The notes: generated by a model not told the origin, from the sequence alone. DNA of 64,000 nucleotides from Sphingobacteriales bacterium 44-61 (GCA_001898405.1 MKTW01000007.1:18971-82970); one strand, 5' to 3'. Positions 33,661 to 43,541 are shown, counted from the first letter of the stretch. Translations and numbers: made by a program.

Positions 33661-36600
33661 ATGTTGATGCAGAAACCTTTTATAGTCGTTGTACTAATGC
33701 TGGCCATCAGTTTTGACATTGTAGCGCAGAACTATGATAATATTGAATTTGTAGAGAACAAAGGACAGTGGGACAGCCGCGTTAAGTTTAAGGGAGACGT
33801 GAATGCAGGTGCCGTGTTTATCCGATCTACAGGCTTCACCATTTTGCAACATAATCAGCAAGACCTTGCAGCTGTTCAATCCATGCTGCATGGTTCGCAT
33901 GGAGAGACCCAGCGTTCAGCCACTGCTAATAATAAAATAATACTACGCTCCCATGCATGGGATGTTGATTTTATCGGTGCATCTCCCAAAATGCAGGTGA
34001 TACCGGATAAAATGAAAACGGCATCCGTCAATAATTACTTCATTGGTGATGATCCTTCCAAATGGGGACGTGATTGCCGCTTGTACCAGGCCGTCACGCT
34101 GCAGGACGTGTACCCGAATGTAGATGTACGCTATTATACCTATAATGGCTCTTTGAAGTATGATATCATTGCAAAGCCAGGTGCCGATATCAGCAAGATC
34201 GCCCTTCGTTATAATGGAGTAGATAAGATACAGGTAAAAAATAAAGAGCTTTTGCTCACCACTTCCGTTGGTGAAAAGAAAGAATCTTATCCTTATACCT
34301 ATCAGTCGAGCGCTAAAGGGCGCTCCGATGTCAGCTGTAAATACGTCGTAAAAGATAATGTGGTGCGCTTTGATGTAAAGGGATATGATCCGTCTTCCAC
34401 ACTGATCATTGACCCCACCCTGATCTTTTGCTCGCTTTCCGGCAGCTCTGCTACCAATTGGGGCTTTACTGCTACGTATGGACCTGACGGAAGCTTTTTT
34501 GGCGGCGGTATTGTATTCAATGGAGGTTCTTTTCCTGTATCGCCTGGTGCTTTTCAGACCGTTTTTCAGGGAGGGGATGGTGCTGGCGGCAGCGATCTGC
34601 CGATCGATATCGGTATTATTAAATTATCGGCAGATGGTACCAACCGCCTTTATGCAACCTATATTGGTGGCAGCGGTAATGAGCAACCCCACAGTCTTTT
34701 CTGTGATCCCCAGGGCAACCTGGTACTGGCAGGCAGGTCAAGCTCGAGCAACTATCCCAAAAGCCGGCAAATCGGCAGCGGAGGTGGATATGATATCGTC
34801 GTTACAAAATTGAATGCGACTGGTTCCGATATAATCGGCTCTGTAAAAATAGGTGGCCGTGGCAATGACGGGGTAAATATTGTCGTTTCCCGGGCCGGTA
34901 CCCAATCGCTCCAGCGCAATTATGGTGATGATGGCCGCAGTGAAGTAATACTGGATGGTGCAGGCAATGTTTATGTGGCTTCCTGCACTCAGTCCAACAG
35001 TTCCGATCCCCAGTCTAAATTTCCTACTACACCCGGCGTGTTTCAGCCCAACTCTGGTAATCCCGGTTCAACCAACCCAAGTGGCGATGGACAGGACGGA
35101 GTGGTCCTGAAGCTTAATCCTGATCTGAGCACGCTGTTATTTTCAAGCTACCTGGGCGGTAGCAAGAATGATGCTGCTTATGTATTGGACCTTTCTCCTA
35201 CGGGTGATATATACGTAGCAGGCGGTACTCAAAGCAGCGATTTCCCCGGCAACAAAGCAGCAACACTGGGACCGACCTTCAATACGGGTAGTTCTGCTGA
35301 TAACAGTATTGATGGGTTCATTGCACAAATAAGTAATAATGGCAGCACCATCATCCGCTCCACTTATGCCGGAACGGTGAATGCTGATCAGATATATGGA
35401 ATAAAATTTGACCGGTTAGGGTTCCCTTATATTACTGGTCAAACAGAAGGAGCATGGCCTGTGCTGAATGCTCCTTATTCGGAGCCAAATGGCAAGCAGT
35501 TTATTGCCAAACTGCAACCTGATCTTTCAGCTTATGTGTACAGCACCGTATTTGGAAAGGGAGGAACTACTCCGGATATATCTCCGACCGCATTCCTTGT
35601 TGACCGTTGTGAGAACGTATATGTTTCAGGCTGGGGTGGTGCAAATGGTCAGGCCAATGTTTATCATAGCGCAGGTACAAACGGTTTGGGTGTTACTCCG
35701 GATGCATACAAGCCAACAACAGACGGCCATGATTTTTATTTCTTCGTTTTGCAACGCAATGCAACCGGCCGTTTATATGCGAGCTTCTTTGGCCAGAATG
35801 GAGGGCAGTATGGAGACCACGTAGACGGAGGCACCAGCCGTTTTGATCCAAATGGTGTGATATACCAGGGAGTTTGTGCTAATTGCATGGGTGGGGCAGT
35901 GTTTCCTGTAACACCCGGTGTATGGGGCCCTGTGAATGGAGCTCTGCCGGATGGCTGTAACCTGGGTATGATAAAAATGGCGTTCAACCTTGCTGGTGTG
36001 GGCTCTCTTGTTGGAGCCGCAATTGATGGCGTACCAAATGATACAGCAGGCTGTTTCCCGCTTAAAGTAGATTTTACTGACCGTGTCAGAAATGCCCAGC
36101 AATATATCTGGAATTTCGGCGATGGTTCTGGTGATGTAGGGCCTTTGCCCGCTGCTACAGGCTACACTCAAAGTCACACTTTCATGACAGTAGGCACTTA
36201 TCGGGTAATGCTGATCGCTATCGATCCTAATAGCTGTAATGAAAGAGACACTTCTTATATACATATCCGTGTCGGCGACCTGCGGGCTAATATGGCAATG
36301 AGCTTTGATAAGGTCGGTGCATGTACGGCGCTGGATTATCAATTCAATAATACCTCAACTACCGACCCCAGCAAACCTTTTTCAGATACCTCGTTTATAT
36401 GGGATTTTGGTGATGGCAGCCCAAGAGTGGTGGCTGGGTTGAACAGTATTCCACATACTTTCCCTGCACCGGGTTCTTATACGGTGCAATTGATATTGAA
36501 CGATACCAACTATTGTAATAACCCGGAGATACTGGACACAGTGGTACGCGTAGCGGCCAATGTAGATGCATTATTTGAGACGCCTCCAACCGGTTGCGCA

Positions 36601-37344
36601 CCTTACCAGGCTGTATTTACCAATACATCAGTAGGCGGTATAAATTTTGAGTGGGATTTTGGTGATCCTGGTTCGGGTTCCAATAATACTTCCACAGCGG
36701 CCAATCCTACCCACGAATATGCTGTGCCCGGCACGTATCAGGTAATGCTGGTGGCGAATGATCCGAACACCTGTAATAAAACAGATACGTTCAGGTACAC
36801 TATCATAGTGTATGATAAACCTACCGCCAATTTCAGTTACACACCGGTAGCGCCTGTAGTGAATACGCCGAATGTATTTACCAATCTTTCTTCGGCCAAT
36901 GCAGTCAGTTTCAAATGGATATTTGGTGATGGCGATTCGCTGGTTACCACATCGCGGGCAAATGTGACGCACCAGTATAATTCTACCGGCACATTCAATG
37001 CCTGCCTGGTTGCATTTAATCAACTTGGTTGCACTGATACATTATGCATGGATGTCAGCACACTGATAGTGCCTGCACTGGATGTGCCCAATGCCTTTAC
37101 ACCCAATAGTGGTGATGTGAACAGCATAGTAATGGTGAAAGGGTTCGGCATTTCAAAAATGAAATTCATCATCTGGAACCGCTGGGGGCAGAAAGTGTTT
37201 GAAACAGCCAATCGACTGCAGGGATGGGATGGCCGCGTGAAAGGAGTGGTGCAGCCGATGGATGTATATGCTTATACACTGGAAGTGGAATTTTTCGATG
37301 GCACAAAAGCCAGCCGCAAAGGTGATATCACGTTGATCAGATAG
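33661..37344 (+). CDS. Large T9SS type B cargo protein with SBBP-like propeller and PKD domains
   Basis: A 1227-residue secreted protein. A signal peptide (FIVVVLMLAISFDIVAQ) is followed by a DUF7948-type N-terminal domain (FVENKGQWDSRVKFKGDVNAG), then SBBP-like beta-propeller repeats with YIGGSGNEQ, YLGGSKNDAAYVLDLSPTG and similar units (residues about 320-740). Several PKD domains follow (IWNFGDGSGD, IWDFGDGSP, FEWDFGDPGSG, FKWIFGDGDS). The C-terminal about 90 residues are the gliding-motility-associated domain (VPNAFTPNSGDVNS, IWNRWGQKVFE, WDGRVKG), the type B T9SS sorting signal. It is followed by a PorP/SprF gene, its likely partner. Probable surface adhesin; ligand unknown. Confidence 0.92.
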   Translation: MLMQKPFIVVVLMLAISFDIVAQNYDNIEFVENKGQWDSRVKFKGDVNAGAVFIRSTGFTILQHNQQDLAAVQSMLHGSHGETQRSATANNKIILRSHAWDVDFIGASPKMQVIPDKMKTASVNNYFIGDDPSKWGRDCRLYQAVTLQDVYPNVDVRYYTYNGSLKYDIIAKPGADISKIALRYNGVDKIQVKNKELLLTTSVGEKKESYPYTYQSSAKGRSDVSCKYVVKDNVVRFDVKGYDPSSTLIIDPTLIFCSLSGSSATNWGFTATYGPDGSFFGGGIVFNGGSFPVSPGAFQTVFQGGDGAGGSDLPIDIGIIKLSADGTNRLYATYIGGSGNEQPHSLFCDPQGNLVLAGRSSSSNYPKSRQIGSGGGYDIVVTKLNATGSDIIGSVKIGGRGNDGVNIVVSRAGTQSLQRNYGDDGRSEVILDGAGNVYVASCTQSNSSDPQSKFPTTPGVFQPNSGNPGSTNPSGDGQDGVVLKLNPDLSTLLFSSYLGGSKNDAAYVLDLSPTGDIYVAGGTQSSDFPGNKAATLGPTFNTGSSADNSIDGFIAQISNNGSTIIRSTYAGTVNADQIYGIKFDRLGFPYITGQTEGAWPVLNAPYSEPNGKQFIAKLQPDLSAYVYSTVFGKGGTTPDISPTAFLVDRCENVYVSGWGGANGQANVYHSAGTNGLGVTPDAYKPTTDGHDFYFFVLQRNATGRLYASFFGQNGGQYGDHVDGGTSRFDPNGVIYQGVCANCMGGAVFPVTPGVWGPVNGALPDGCNLGMIKMAFNLAGVGSLVGAAIDGVPNDTAGCFPLKVDFTDRVRNAQQYIWNFGDGSGDVGPLPAATGYTQSHTFMTVGTYRVMLIAIDPNSCNERDTSYIHIRVGDLRANMAMSFDKVGACTALDYQFNNTSTTDPSKPFSDTSFIWDFGDGSPRVVAGLNSIPHTFPAPGSYTVQLILNDTNYCNNPEILDTVVRVAANVDALFETPPTGCAPYQAVFTNTSVGGINFEWDFGDPGSGSNNTSTAANPTHEYAVPGTYQVMLVANDPNTCNKTDTFRYTIIVYDKPTANFSYTPVAPVVNTPNVFTNLSSANAVSFKWIFGDGDSLVTTSRANVTHQYNSTGTFNACLVAFNQLGCTDTLCMDVSTLIVPALDVPNAFTPNSGDVNSIVMVKGFGISKMKFIIWNRWGQKVFETANRLQGWDGRVKGVVQPMDVYAYTLEVEFFDGTKASRKGDITLIR

Positions 37345-37431
37345 GGAAGATTAAAACTCATGGGTAAAACCATTACAAATAAACGGTCCGGCCAGTTCAG
37401 ATAACAGCAACCGGGAAAAGGAGGAACAGAC

Positions 37432-38469
37432 ATGAAGGAAATCAAGAGAATAGCGATGTTTGCAGTCATAGGGTGCTGTCTGGCTCCGTCTGTCTGGGGG
37501 CAGGACCTGCATTTTTCCCAATTCATGAATTCGCCGCTTGTAACCAACCCTGCCAATACTGGTTTTATACCGGAAGGGGATTACAGGATAGGCGCCAATT
37601 TCAGGAATCAATGGTCGTCGATCATGTCTGTTCCCTATAAAACCTTTAGTGCTTTTGGAGATGTGCAGGTGATGCGGAATGAAGACAATGGCTGGATGGG
37701 CATAGGTGGGGTGATACTGCGTGATGTGGCCGGCAGTGGAAACCTTACTTCCACGAAAGTGTATGGATCTGTAGCATACCACCAGATGCTTAACCTTGGA
37801 AGTTTGCTAAGCCTCGGCTTTAATGTAGGCTGGTCCAATAAGCAGATCAATGTCACTAATCTTAAATTCCCCGATCAGTTTGATGGCCATTTTTTTGATA
37901 GCCATCTTCCCACAAGCGTAGCACTTACCTCCAATAATATCAGCTACCTGGATATACAGGCGGGGTTGAATTATGCTTATTTCCCTGACGACCGGACTTA
38001 TGTGAACGTAGGTTTCTCCACGATGCATATTAACCGGCCCCGCGAATCTTTTTTTGATGAACAACCGGGGATCAGCAACCGCATTCCCATGCGGCACACA
38101 GCGTTTATCAATGGCAGCTTTAAATTGAATGATCAATGGATCATCAATCCCAATAGTTATTTTTCTTTACAGGCAAAATCCTATGAATGGTTGATAGGCG
38201 CCAATGCCCGTTACAATCTTTCCGGTGATGGCGAAAACATCCTGATCGGCGGCCTTTACTACAGGAGCAGCGATGCGATCATTCCTATGGTGGGCCTTGG
38301 CTATAAGGATTTCGTGTTCACTTTTACCTACGATGCTACTATTTCAACCCTCAAAAATTATAACAACAGCCGTGGTGCTTTTGAGCTTTCTCTTGTAAAA
38401 GAGGGACTGTTTGACCAATACAAGGGCAACCGCCATGAATCGATGTGTCCTTCGTTTAAAGCATATTGA
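37432..38469 (+). CDS. PorP/SprF family T9SS membrane protein
   Basis: A 345-residue outer-membrane protein of the PorP/SprF family. A signal (RIAMFAVIGCCLAPSVWGQ) precedes the family start LHFSQFMNSPLVTNPANTG and YRIGANFRNQWSSIMSVPYKTF. Barrel strands follow to the end. SprF-like proteins help secrete or anchor a specific type B T9SS cargo encoded directly upstream, as here (87-base gap). It overlaps the first codons of the extended frame of the next gene, but not its chosen start. Confidence 0.93.
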   Translation: MKEIKRIAMFAVIGCCLAPSVWGQDLHFSQFMNSPLVTNPANTGFIPEGDYRIGANFRNQWSSIMSVPYKTFSAFGDVQVMRNEDNGWMGIGGVILRDVAGSGNLTSTKVYGSVAYHQMLNLGSLLSLGFNVGWSNKQINVTNLKFPDQFDGHFFDSHLPTSVALTSNNISYLDIQAGLNYAYFPDDRTYVNVGFSTMHINRPRESFFDEQPGISNRIPMRHTAFINGSFKLNDQWIINPNSYFSLQAKSYEWLIGANARYNLSGDGENILIGGLYYRSSDAIIPMVGLGYKDFVFTFTYDATISTLKNYNNSRGAFELSLVKEGLFDQYKGNRHESMCPSFKAY

Positions 38470-38515
38470 TCTAAGTTTTTTTCCCGATTTTTACAGCGCA
38501 GGAAAATATTTGTGC

Positions 38516-38974
38516 ATGAACATAACAGAGTTATCAGCAAAAGAACAACAGGAGCTGAAAGCAATGCAGATCGTTTTTGTCAGCATAGCAATGGCTGCTT
38601 TATTGTTCTTGCTGGGGGCTATTATATTCAGCCAGTCCCAAGGACCTTTGGCACCAGGTATGAAAGCCTATTACAACTGGCTGCTGGGCGGCGCAGCGAT
38701 CTTTTCGTTTGCCTGCTCTATATGGGGCCGGCAACAGTTTGCCAGGGGAGTGGAAACTGCTAAAACTTCCCTAAATCCGCTGGAAAGGAAATTAACAATG
38801 TACCGCACATCGTTAATCATTTATCTTGCCATCACTGAATTACCTATTATATTTTGCATCATTCTTTCTTTGCTGACCGGTAATTTTGTGTTCCAGGTGT
38901 ATGCGGCTGTATTGCTCGGGTTTATGTTACCGGCCATGCCACGGAAAGAAAAAGTGATCGGTCAACTGCAATGA
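38516..38974 (+). CDS. Four-helix membrane protein, unknown
   Basis: A 152-residue protein with four predicted membrane helices: IVFVSIAMAALLFLLGAII, WLLGGAAIFSFACSIW, LIIYLAITELPIIFCIILSLL and FQVYAAVLLGFMLPAM. The ATG at 38516 is chosen because the frame upstream of it overlaps sprF. It ends in a basic tail (PRKEKVIGQLQ). No motif or partner points to a function; it looks like a small conserved inner-membrane protein. Confidence 0.7.
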   Translation: MNITELSAKEQQELKAMQIVFVSIAMAALLFLLGAIIFSQSQGPLAPGMKAYYNWLLGGAAIFSFACSIWGRQQFARGVETAKTSLNPLERKLTMYRTSLIIYLAITELPIIFCIILSLLTGNFVFQVYAAVLLGFMLPAMPRKEKVIGQLQ

Positions 38975-38983
38975 TCTCAGGAA

Positions 38984-38991
38984 TAATTTTG
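38984..38991 (+). promoter_or_regulatory. -7 element (TAATTTTG)
   Basis: An exact TAnnTTTG match 22 bases before the ATG of the barrel protein at 39014, with no clear -33 TTG. Confidence 0.35.
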
Positions 38992-39013
38992 ATAAACTGA
39001 TAAAACCACAAAG

Positions 39014-39658
39014 ATGAAAAGAATCGCTTACCTCGTAATAGCATTATCGCTTGTTGCGGTATCAGCCAGCGCGCAGGATGAAAGCCAGGAAGAGAAAGGC
39101 TTTAAAAAGGAAAATCTTTTTACAGGGGGTAGTGTAACGGTGTCATTCTTTAACGGACAAACCATATTAGGCGCCAATCCCATGTTTGGGTACAAACTGG
39201 CTGATTGGGTGGATGCAGGTATTGTTTTCAACTACGTGTACAGCAGCACCAAGGACTATATCCAGTATGATGACAAATTGAGGCAATCGGTTTATGGCCC
39301 GGGTGTGTTTACCCGCCTGTATCCTATCAGCTTTTTATTTGTGCAGGCGCAATATGAGCAAAACTTCAGTACGGTGAAATATATACCTGCTCCCGGCAGC
39401 ACCAGCTACACTGCGTCTAAGAATAATGAGAATGCGGGATCCTTGCTTCTCGGTGGTGGCTTTGCCTCTGGTAGACAACCGGGTTCCACTTCGTTCTTTT
39501 ATATTTCCTTATTGTTTGATGTACTGAAAAATGAAAATTCTCCCTACGTGGATGTATCGTATAATCCCTCTAACCCATCGGCAAAACCTCGTGTGGATAT
39601 GGTCCCGATCGTAAGGGCTGGTGTGAATATCGGTTTGTTCCAGGGCAGGTACCGTTAA
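39014..39658 (+). CDS. Outer-membrane beta-barrel protein
   Basis: A 214-residue protein with a signal peptide (RIAYLVIALSLVAVSASAQ). The mature part alternates polar and hydrophobic residues in strands (GGSVTVSFFNGQTILGANP, WVDAGIVFNYVYSS, ISFLFVQAQYEQNF, MVPIVRAGVNIGLFQ), with a final strand near the C-terminus. This fits a small eight-strand barrel of the type common in Bacteroidota. Function unknown. Its last four bases overlap the end of the convergent LOG gene. Confidence 0.82.
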   Translation: MKRIAYLVIALSLVAVSASAQDESQEEKGFKKENLFTGGSVTVSFFNGQTILGANPMFGYKLADWVDAGIVFNYVYSSTKDYIQYDDKLRQSVYGPGVFTRLYPISFLFVQAQYEQNFSTVKYIPAPGSTSYTASKNNENAGSLLLGGGFASGRQPGSTSFFYISLLFDVLKNENSPYVDVSYNPSNPSAKPRVDMVPIVRAGVNIGLFQGRYR

Positions 39659-40197
39659 TGCGTGATCTTTTCGATGAGCTCTGAGGGCTCATTCAGCACT
39701 ATCAAACGTTTTTGGGCTTCTTCATAAAGAAAGCCTTCATCCTGCATTTGTTTGATATGCGCGATGAGGTGTTTGTAAAAGCCTCCTGAGTTGAGGATAA
39801 AGATCAGTTTATCGTGAATGGAGAGCTGGTTCCAGGTCACCATCTCGAACAATTCATCCAGGGTCCCGAACCCGCCGGGAAGCACAACAGCCGCATCACA
39901 GAGATCATACATCTTCTTTTTGCGCGTATGCATATTATCTACCACCAGCAATTGGGAAAGATGGTTATGCTGCCGCTCCCAATCGACCAGTACCTGGGGA
40001 ATAACACCGGTAACAGCTCCCCCATGACGCATGGTTTCATCGGCAACAGCGCCCATGATGCCGACACTTCCGCCACCATAGATCACCCGGATACCATGAC
40101 TGGCACAAAGCAGACCCAATTCTGAAGCATGTTGAAGGAACAACGGGTTCTTCCCCGTTTTGGAGCCGCAAAAAACAGCAAGAGACTTGATAGGCAT
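39655..40197 (-). CDS. LOG family protein (TIGR00730-type Rossmann hydrolase)
   Basis: A 180-residue Rossmann protein. SLAVFCGSKTGKNP at the N-terminus, VIYGGGSVGIMGAVAD and the signature PGGFGTLDELFE near residue 107 mark the LOG/lysine-decarboxylase-like family, which includes cytokinin riboside 5'-monophosphate phosphoribohydrolases. Bacterial members split nucleotide monophosphates into base and ribose 5-phosphate. The ATG at 40197 is chosen since it starts the conserved strand; an upstream in-frame start at 40230 adds 11 residues without conservation. It is divergent from the symporter gene. Confidence 0.9.
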   Translation of the reverse strand: MPIKSLAVFCGSKTGKNPLFLQHASELGLLCASHGIRVIYGGGSVGIMGAVADETMRHGGAVTGVIPQVLVDWERQHNHLSQLLVVDNMHTRKKKMYDLCDAAVVLPGGFGTLDELFEMVTWNQLSIHDKLIFILNSGGFYKHLIAHIKQMQDEGFLYEEAQKRLIVLNEPSELIEKITH

Positions 40198-40288
40198 AAC
40201 AAATAAATTTCTGGCGCAAAGGGAATACAAATTTGTTTACCTTCAAAAAATCTTTAACCCGCAACAAGGGTTCACTAAAAATTGAAAT

Positions 40289-41803
40289 ATGTCCGCCGGA
40301 TTGTTATTTTCTTTTGTTATAGGATATTTTGTTCTCTTGCTGATAGTAGCCTGGTACACTTCCCGAAACTCCAACAATGATTCTTTTTTTATCGGCAACC
40401 GCAATAGTAACTGGATGCTGGTGGCTTTCGGGATGATCGGTACTTCACTCTCCGGTGTCACTTTTGTAAGCGTACCTGGCGGTGTAGGCAAGGAATCCTT
40501 TGCATATTTCCAGATAATGATCGGTTACCTGATCGGGTATGTAACGATCGCTTATGTATTGCTGCCCCTGTATTATAAACTTAATCTTACGTCCATCTAT
40601 AATTACCTGCAAACGAGGCTGGGCTTTAAATCATATAAAACAGGTGCTTCCTTTTTTATTTTATCGAGGACCCTGGGAGCCACTGCCCGGCTTTATCTCG
40701 TAGTAAAGATTTTGCAGGATGCGATCCTTTCCAGTTTTGGCGTTCCTTTCTGGGTTACTACTTTGATCATCCTGGTCATGATCCTGGTGTATACTTACGA
40801 AGGAGGTGTGAAAACAATTGTGTTCACAGACACCCTCCAAACCACTTTCATGCTCACCGGCCTCGTGGTTTGCGTGGTTTATATATTAAATGCCATGGAT
40901 ACCAGCCTTGGATCTGCATTAACGGAGATGGGTGAAAAAGGCTATTCCAAAATATTCTTTACTGACCCTAACAGCAAGCTGTTTTTCCTGAAGCAGATAC
41001 TGGCGGGTGCATTCATCACTATTACCATGACGGGTATGGACCAGGAAATGATGCAGAAAAATATTTCGGTTAAAACACTAAAAGACTCGCAAAAGAACGT
41101 GATCACACTTTCTGTAATCATGTTATTTGTGATCCTGCTGTTCCTGGTGCTGGGCGGTTTATTATTTACCTATGCTGAAAGCCTTGGCGCACACTATGTA
41201 ACCACTATTGAAGGTGGCAAGGAAGTGACCCGCTTTATGCTGGAAGGAAAGGATGCATCAGCTGATAAGCTGTTCCCGATAATAGCATTGGAACACATGC
41301 CGCCGGTAGTGTCTATCATTTTCATTATCGCCCTGATCTCTGCCTTATTCCCCAGCGCTGACGGAGCTATCACGGCGCTTACTTCTTCTTTCTGCATTGA
41401 TATCATTGGTATGCAGAGAAAGCAGGAATGGACAGACCAGCAGAAGAAAAAAGTGCGTCAGCGTGTGCATCTTGTTTTTGCAGGGATCTTCCTCATTTTC
41501 GTAATGGTATTTAATGAGGTGAATAACCCGAGCATGATCAATGTGATACTTAAAATAGCTGCATATACTTATGGGCCTTTGCTTGGATTATTCACTTTTG
41601 GTATCATTACTAAAAGGCAGGTGATTGATAAATGGGTGCCGCTGGTTTGCATCGCTGCGCCTTTGCTGTGCTTCCTGCTTGAGAAATACCAGCAAAAGAT
41701 TGTAGGCTCATTTGAAATAGGCCTTGAACTACTGATCATTAATGGCTTATTAACATTCCTTGGTTTGATGCTTGTTTCCAAAAAACAGGAAGCCTCCGCA
41801 TAA
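40289..41803 (+). CDS. Sodium:solute symporter (SSS family)
   Basis: A 504-residue protein with about 13 membrane helices. The N-terminal FSFVIGYFVLLLIVAWYTSR, GNRNSNWMLVAFGMIGTSLSGVTF and LSRTLGATARLYLVVKILQ are typical of the SSS family (SLC5-like). The region ALFPSADGAITALTSSF contains Ser/Asp-rich residues of the helix that often contributes to Na+ binding. The substrate cannot be told; relatives carry sugars, amino acids or sialic acid. No enzyme genes beside it give a clue. The start ATG is 91 bases from the divergent LOG gene. Confidence 0.9.
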   Translation: MSAGLLFSFVIGYFVLLLIVAWYTSRNSNNDSFFIGNRNSNWMLVAFGMIGTSLSGVTFVSVPGGVGKESFAYFQIMIGYLIGYVTIAYVLLPLYYKLNLTSIYNYLQTRLGFKSYKTGASFFILSRTLGATARLYLVVKILQDAILSSFGVPFWVTTLIILVMILVYTYEGGVKTIVFTDTLQTTFMLTGLVVCVVYILNAMDTSLGSALTEMGEKGYSKIFFTDPNSKLFFLKQILAGAFITITMTGMDQEMMQKNISVKTLKDSQKNVITLSVIMLFVILLFLVLGGLLFTYAESLGAHYVTTIEGGKEVTRFMLEGKDASADKLFPIIALEHMPPVVSIIFIIALISALFPSADGAITALTSSFCIDIIGMQRKQEWTDQQKKKVRQRVHLVFAGIFLIFVMVFNEVNNPSMINVILKIAAYTYGPLLGLFTFGIITKRQVIDKWVPLVCIAAPLLCFLLEKYQQKIVGSFEIGLELLIINGLLTFLGLMLVSKKQEASA

Positions 41804-41821
41804 AGAACCGCTTAACGGGGC

Positions 41822-41829
41822 TACCTTTG
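41822..41829 (+). promoter_or_regulatory. -7 element (TACCTTTG) of the O-methyltransferase
   Basis: Exact TAnnTTTG match 14 bases before the GTG at 41844. It lies directly after the symporter stop and supports the short start of the downstream gene. Confidence 0.45.
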
Positions 41830-41843
41830 CAAAAAGCAAGAAC

Positions 41844-42482
41844 GTGGACCTCATTAACCCCGATGTACAGGCATATGCAGAAAAATTCTCCTCCCCTGAG
41901 GATGAGCTTTTGCATGAGATAGCAGAGTACACCCTTCATCATCATGCAGATCCCCAGATGCTGAGTGGCCACCTACAGGGGAAATTCCTGGAAATGATGA
42001 GCTGTATGGTACGTCCGCGCCGCATCCTGGAGATCGGTACTTTCACCGGTTACAGCGCTTTGTGCCTTGCAAAAGGGCTGGAGCCGGATGGCCAATTACA
42101 CACCATCGAATTAAGGGAAAACGATGCAGCCCTTGCTCAGGGATATTTCAACCGCTCTGCACTGCGCCATAAGATCATTCAGCATACCGGCTCTGCCAAA
42201 GAAGTGATCCCCACACTAAATGAAACCTGGGACCTTGTGTTTATTGATGCAGACAAGGTTTCTTATATAGAATATTTTGAATTGGTTTTCCCCAAATTGC
42301 GCCAAAACGGGTTTATCTTAGCAGATAATATTTTCTTTCATGGTGAAGTGCTGGCCAATCCGGCAAAAGGAAAGAACGCTAAAGCCATCCAGGCTTTTAA
42401 TGAAATGATCCTGGAAAGAAAAGATATTGATAAAATGATGGTCACCCTCCGGGATGGCCTGTACCTGATAAGGAAATTGTGA
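41844..42482 (+). CDS. O-methyltransferase (class I SAM)
   Basis: A 212-residue catechol-type O-methyltransferase. The GTG at 41844 begins VDLINPDVQAYAEKFSSP, the usual family N-terminus; a TACCTTTG -7 element at 41822-41829 sits just upstream, so the longer frame from 41772 inside the symporter gene is unlikely. Motif I is RILEIGTFTGYSALCLAKGL, with ELRENDAALAQGYF, and the metal-binding Asp region is DLVFIDADKVSYIEYFEL. It binds SAM and a divalent metal; the acceptor is unknown. The glucosaminidase gene follows after 7 bases, so they share a transcript. Confidence 0.88.
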   Translation: MDLINPDVQAYAEKFSSPEDELLHEIAEYTLHHHADPQMLSGHLQGKFLEMMSCMVRPRRILEIGTFTGYSALCLAKGLEPDGQLHTIELRENDAALAQGYFNRSALRHKIIQHTGSAKEVIPTLNETWDLVFIDADKVSYIEYFELVFPKLRQNGFILADNIFFHGEVLANPAKGKNAKAIQAFNEMILERKDIDKMMVTLRDGLYLIRKL

Positions 42483-42489
42483 TAAAAAG

Positions 42490-43524
42490 ATGTTCATGAA
42501 CAAAATGCGCATTGTTTTAATTGCAGTATCGTTTACGCTCACCTTCGTTGCAAAAGCGCAGGATGCTGCAATTGTCAAACAATACATTGACACCTACAAA
42601 GAGCTGGCTATCGAAGAAATGCAGAGGACCGGTGTTCCGGCTTCCATCAAGCTTGCGCAAGGCATACATGAAACCATGGCCGGGACCAGTGTGCTGGTAC
42701 AGAAGTCCAATAATCATTTTGGCATTAAGTGCAAATCCAACTGGGCCGGCGAATCCGTTTCGCACGATGATGATGCGCGTGGTGAATGCTTCCGCAAATA
42801 CACAAAGGCAGAAGATTCTTACCGCGATCATTCCAATTTTCTAAAGAACAGCCCACGCTATGCTTCTTTGTTCAACCTCGATCCATTGGATTATTCAGCC
42901 TGGGCTTATGGGCTTAAGAAAGCCGGCTATGCCACCAATCCCAAATACCCGGTGATCATTATCCGGCTTATCGAAAATTATCACCTGCAGGATTACAGCC
43001 TGATCGCGATGGGGAAAATGCAAAGGGAAGATATAGCTACTGTAGCCAGGCAACCCGGTGATCAAACAGCAGATACAGTTGCTGAAGGCGATACAGATAC
43101 AGGGATCGCTGCTGAAGAGGCTCCCGCTATTGTTTATCCTTCCGGCGAATTCAAGATAAATGAGACCCGCGTGATATTTGGAAGCAAAGGCACTCCGGTA
43201 TTGGTGATTGCGCAACAATATAATGTACCGCTTAACCGTTTGTTTGAATTCAATGAAATGAAGCAGGTAGAAGCTTTGCCAGACGATCAGTTGATATACC
43301 TGCAACGGAAAAGAAGAACAGGCAATAATGAATTCCATATTGTGCGTGCAGGAGAAACGCTGCGGGATATTGCCCAATTGGAAGCGATACGACTGGAATC
43401 TTTACTGGAATACAACCAGCTCAAGGAATATATGAAGCCGGCGATCGGGGAAAAACTGTATCTCCGTGGTGCTGCTCCTTCTGTGCCCAGGCTGGCAAAA
43501 AGGGATAACCAGGGAACTAATTAA
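42490..43524 (+). CDS. Glucosaminidase with C-terminal LysM domains
   Basis: A 344-residue cell-wall enzyme. A signal peptide (RIVLIAVSFTLTFVAKAQ) is followed by a glucosaminidase domain (GH73-like) at residues about 25-165: GVPASIKLAQGIHETMAGT (with the catalytic Glu), NNHFGIKCKSNWAGE, ECFRKYTKAEDSYRDHSNF and LKKAGYATNPKYPVIII. The C-terminal half has a spacer and two LysM-like repeats (GTPVLVIAQQYNVPLNRLFEFN; HIVRAGETLRDIAQLEAIRLESLLEYN) that bind peptidoglycan. It cuts the glycan strand in the periplasm during growth or division. It is translated 7 bases after the O-methyltransferase and 17 bases before hpt. Start may be 42490, 42496 or 42505. Confidence 0.92.
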   Translation: MFMNKMRIVLIAVSFTLTFVAKAQDAAIVKQYIDTYKELAIEEMQRTGVPASIKLAQGIHETMAGTSVLVQKSNNHFGIKCKSNWAGESVSHDDDARGECFRKYTKAEDSYRDHSNFLKNSPRYASLFNLDPLDYSAWAYGLKKAGYATNPKYPVIIIRLIENYHLQDYSLIAMGKMQREDIATVARQPGDQTADTVAEGDTDTGIAAEEAPAIVYPSGEFKINETRVIFGSKGTPVLVIAQQYNVPLNRLFEFNEMKQVEALPDDQLIYLQRKRRTGNNEFHIVRAGETLRDIAQLEAIRLESLLEYNQLKEYMKPAIGEKLYLRGAAPSVPRLAKRDNQGTN

Positions 43525-43541
43525 AACGAAACTGCATCCTG

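Noticed and set aside
41772..41843. Longer O-methyltransferase start at TTG 41772 inside the symporter gene
   Set aside because: The -7 element at 41822-41829 and the family N-terminus at the 41844 GTG favour the short form.
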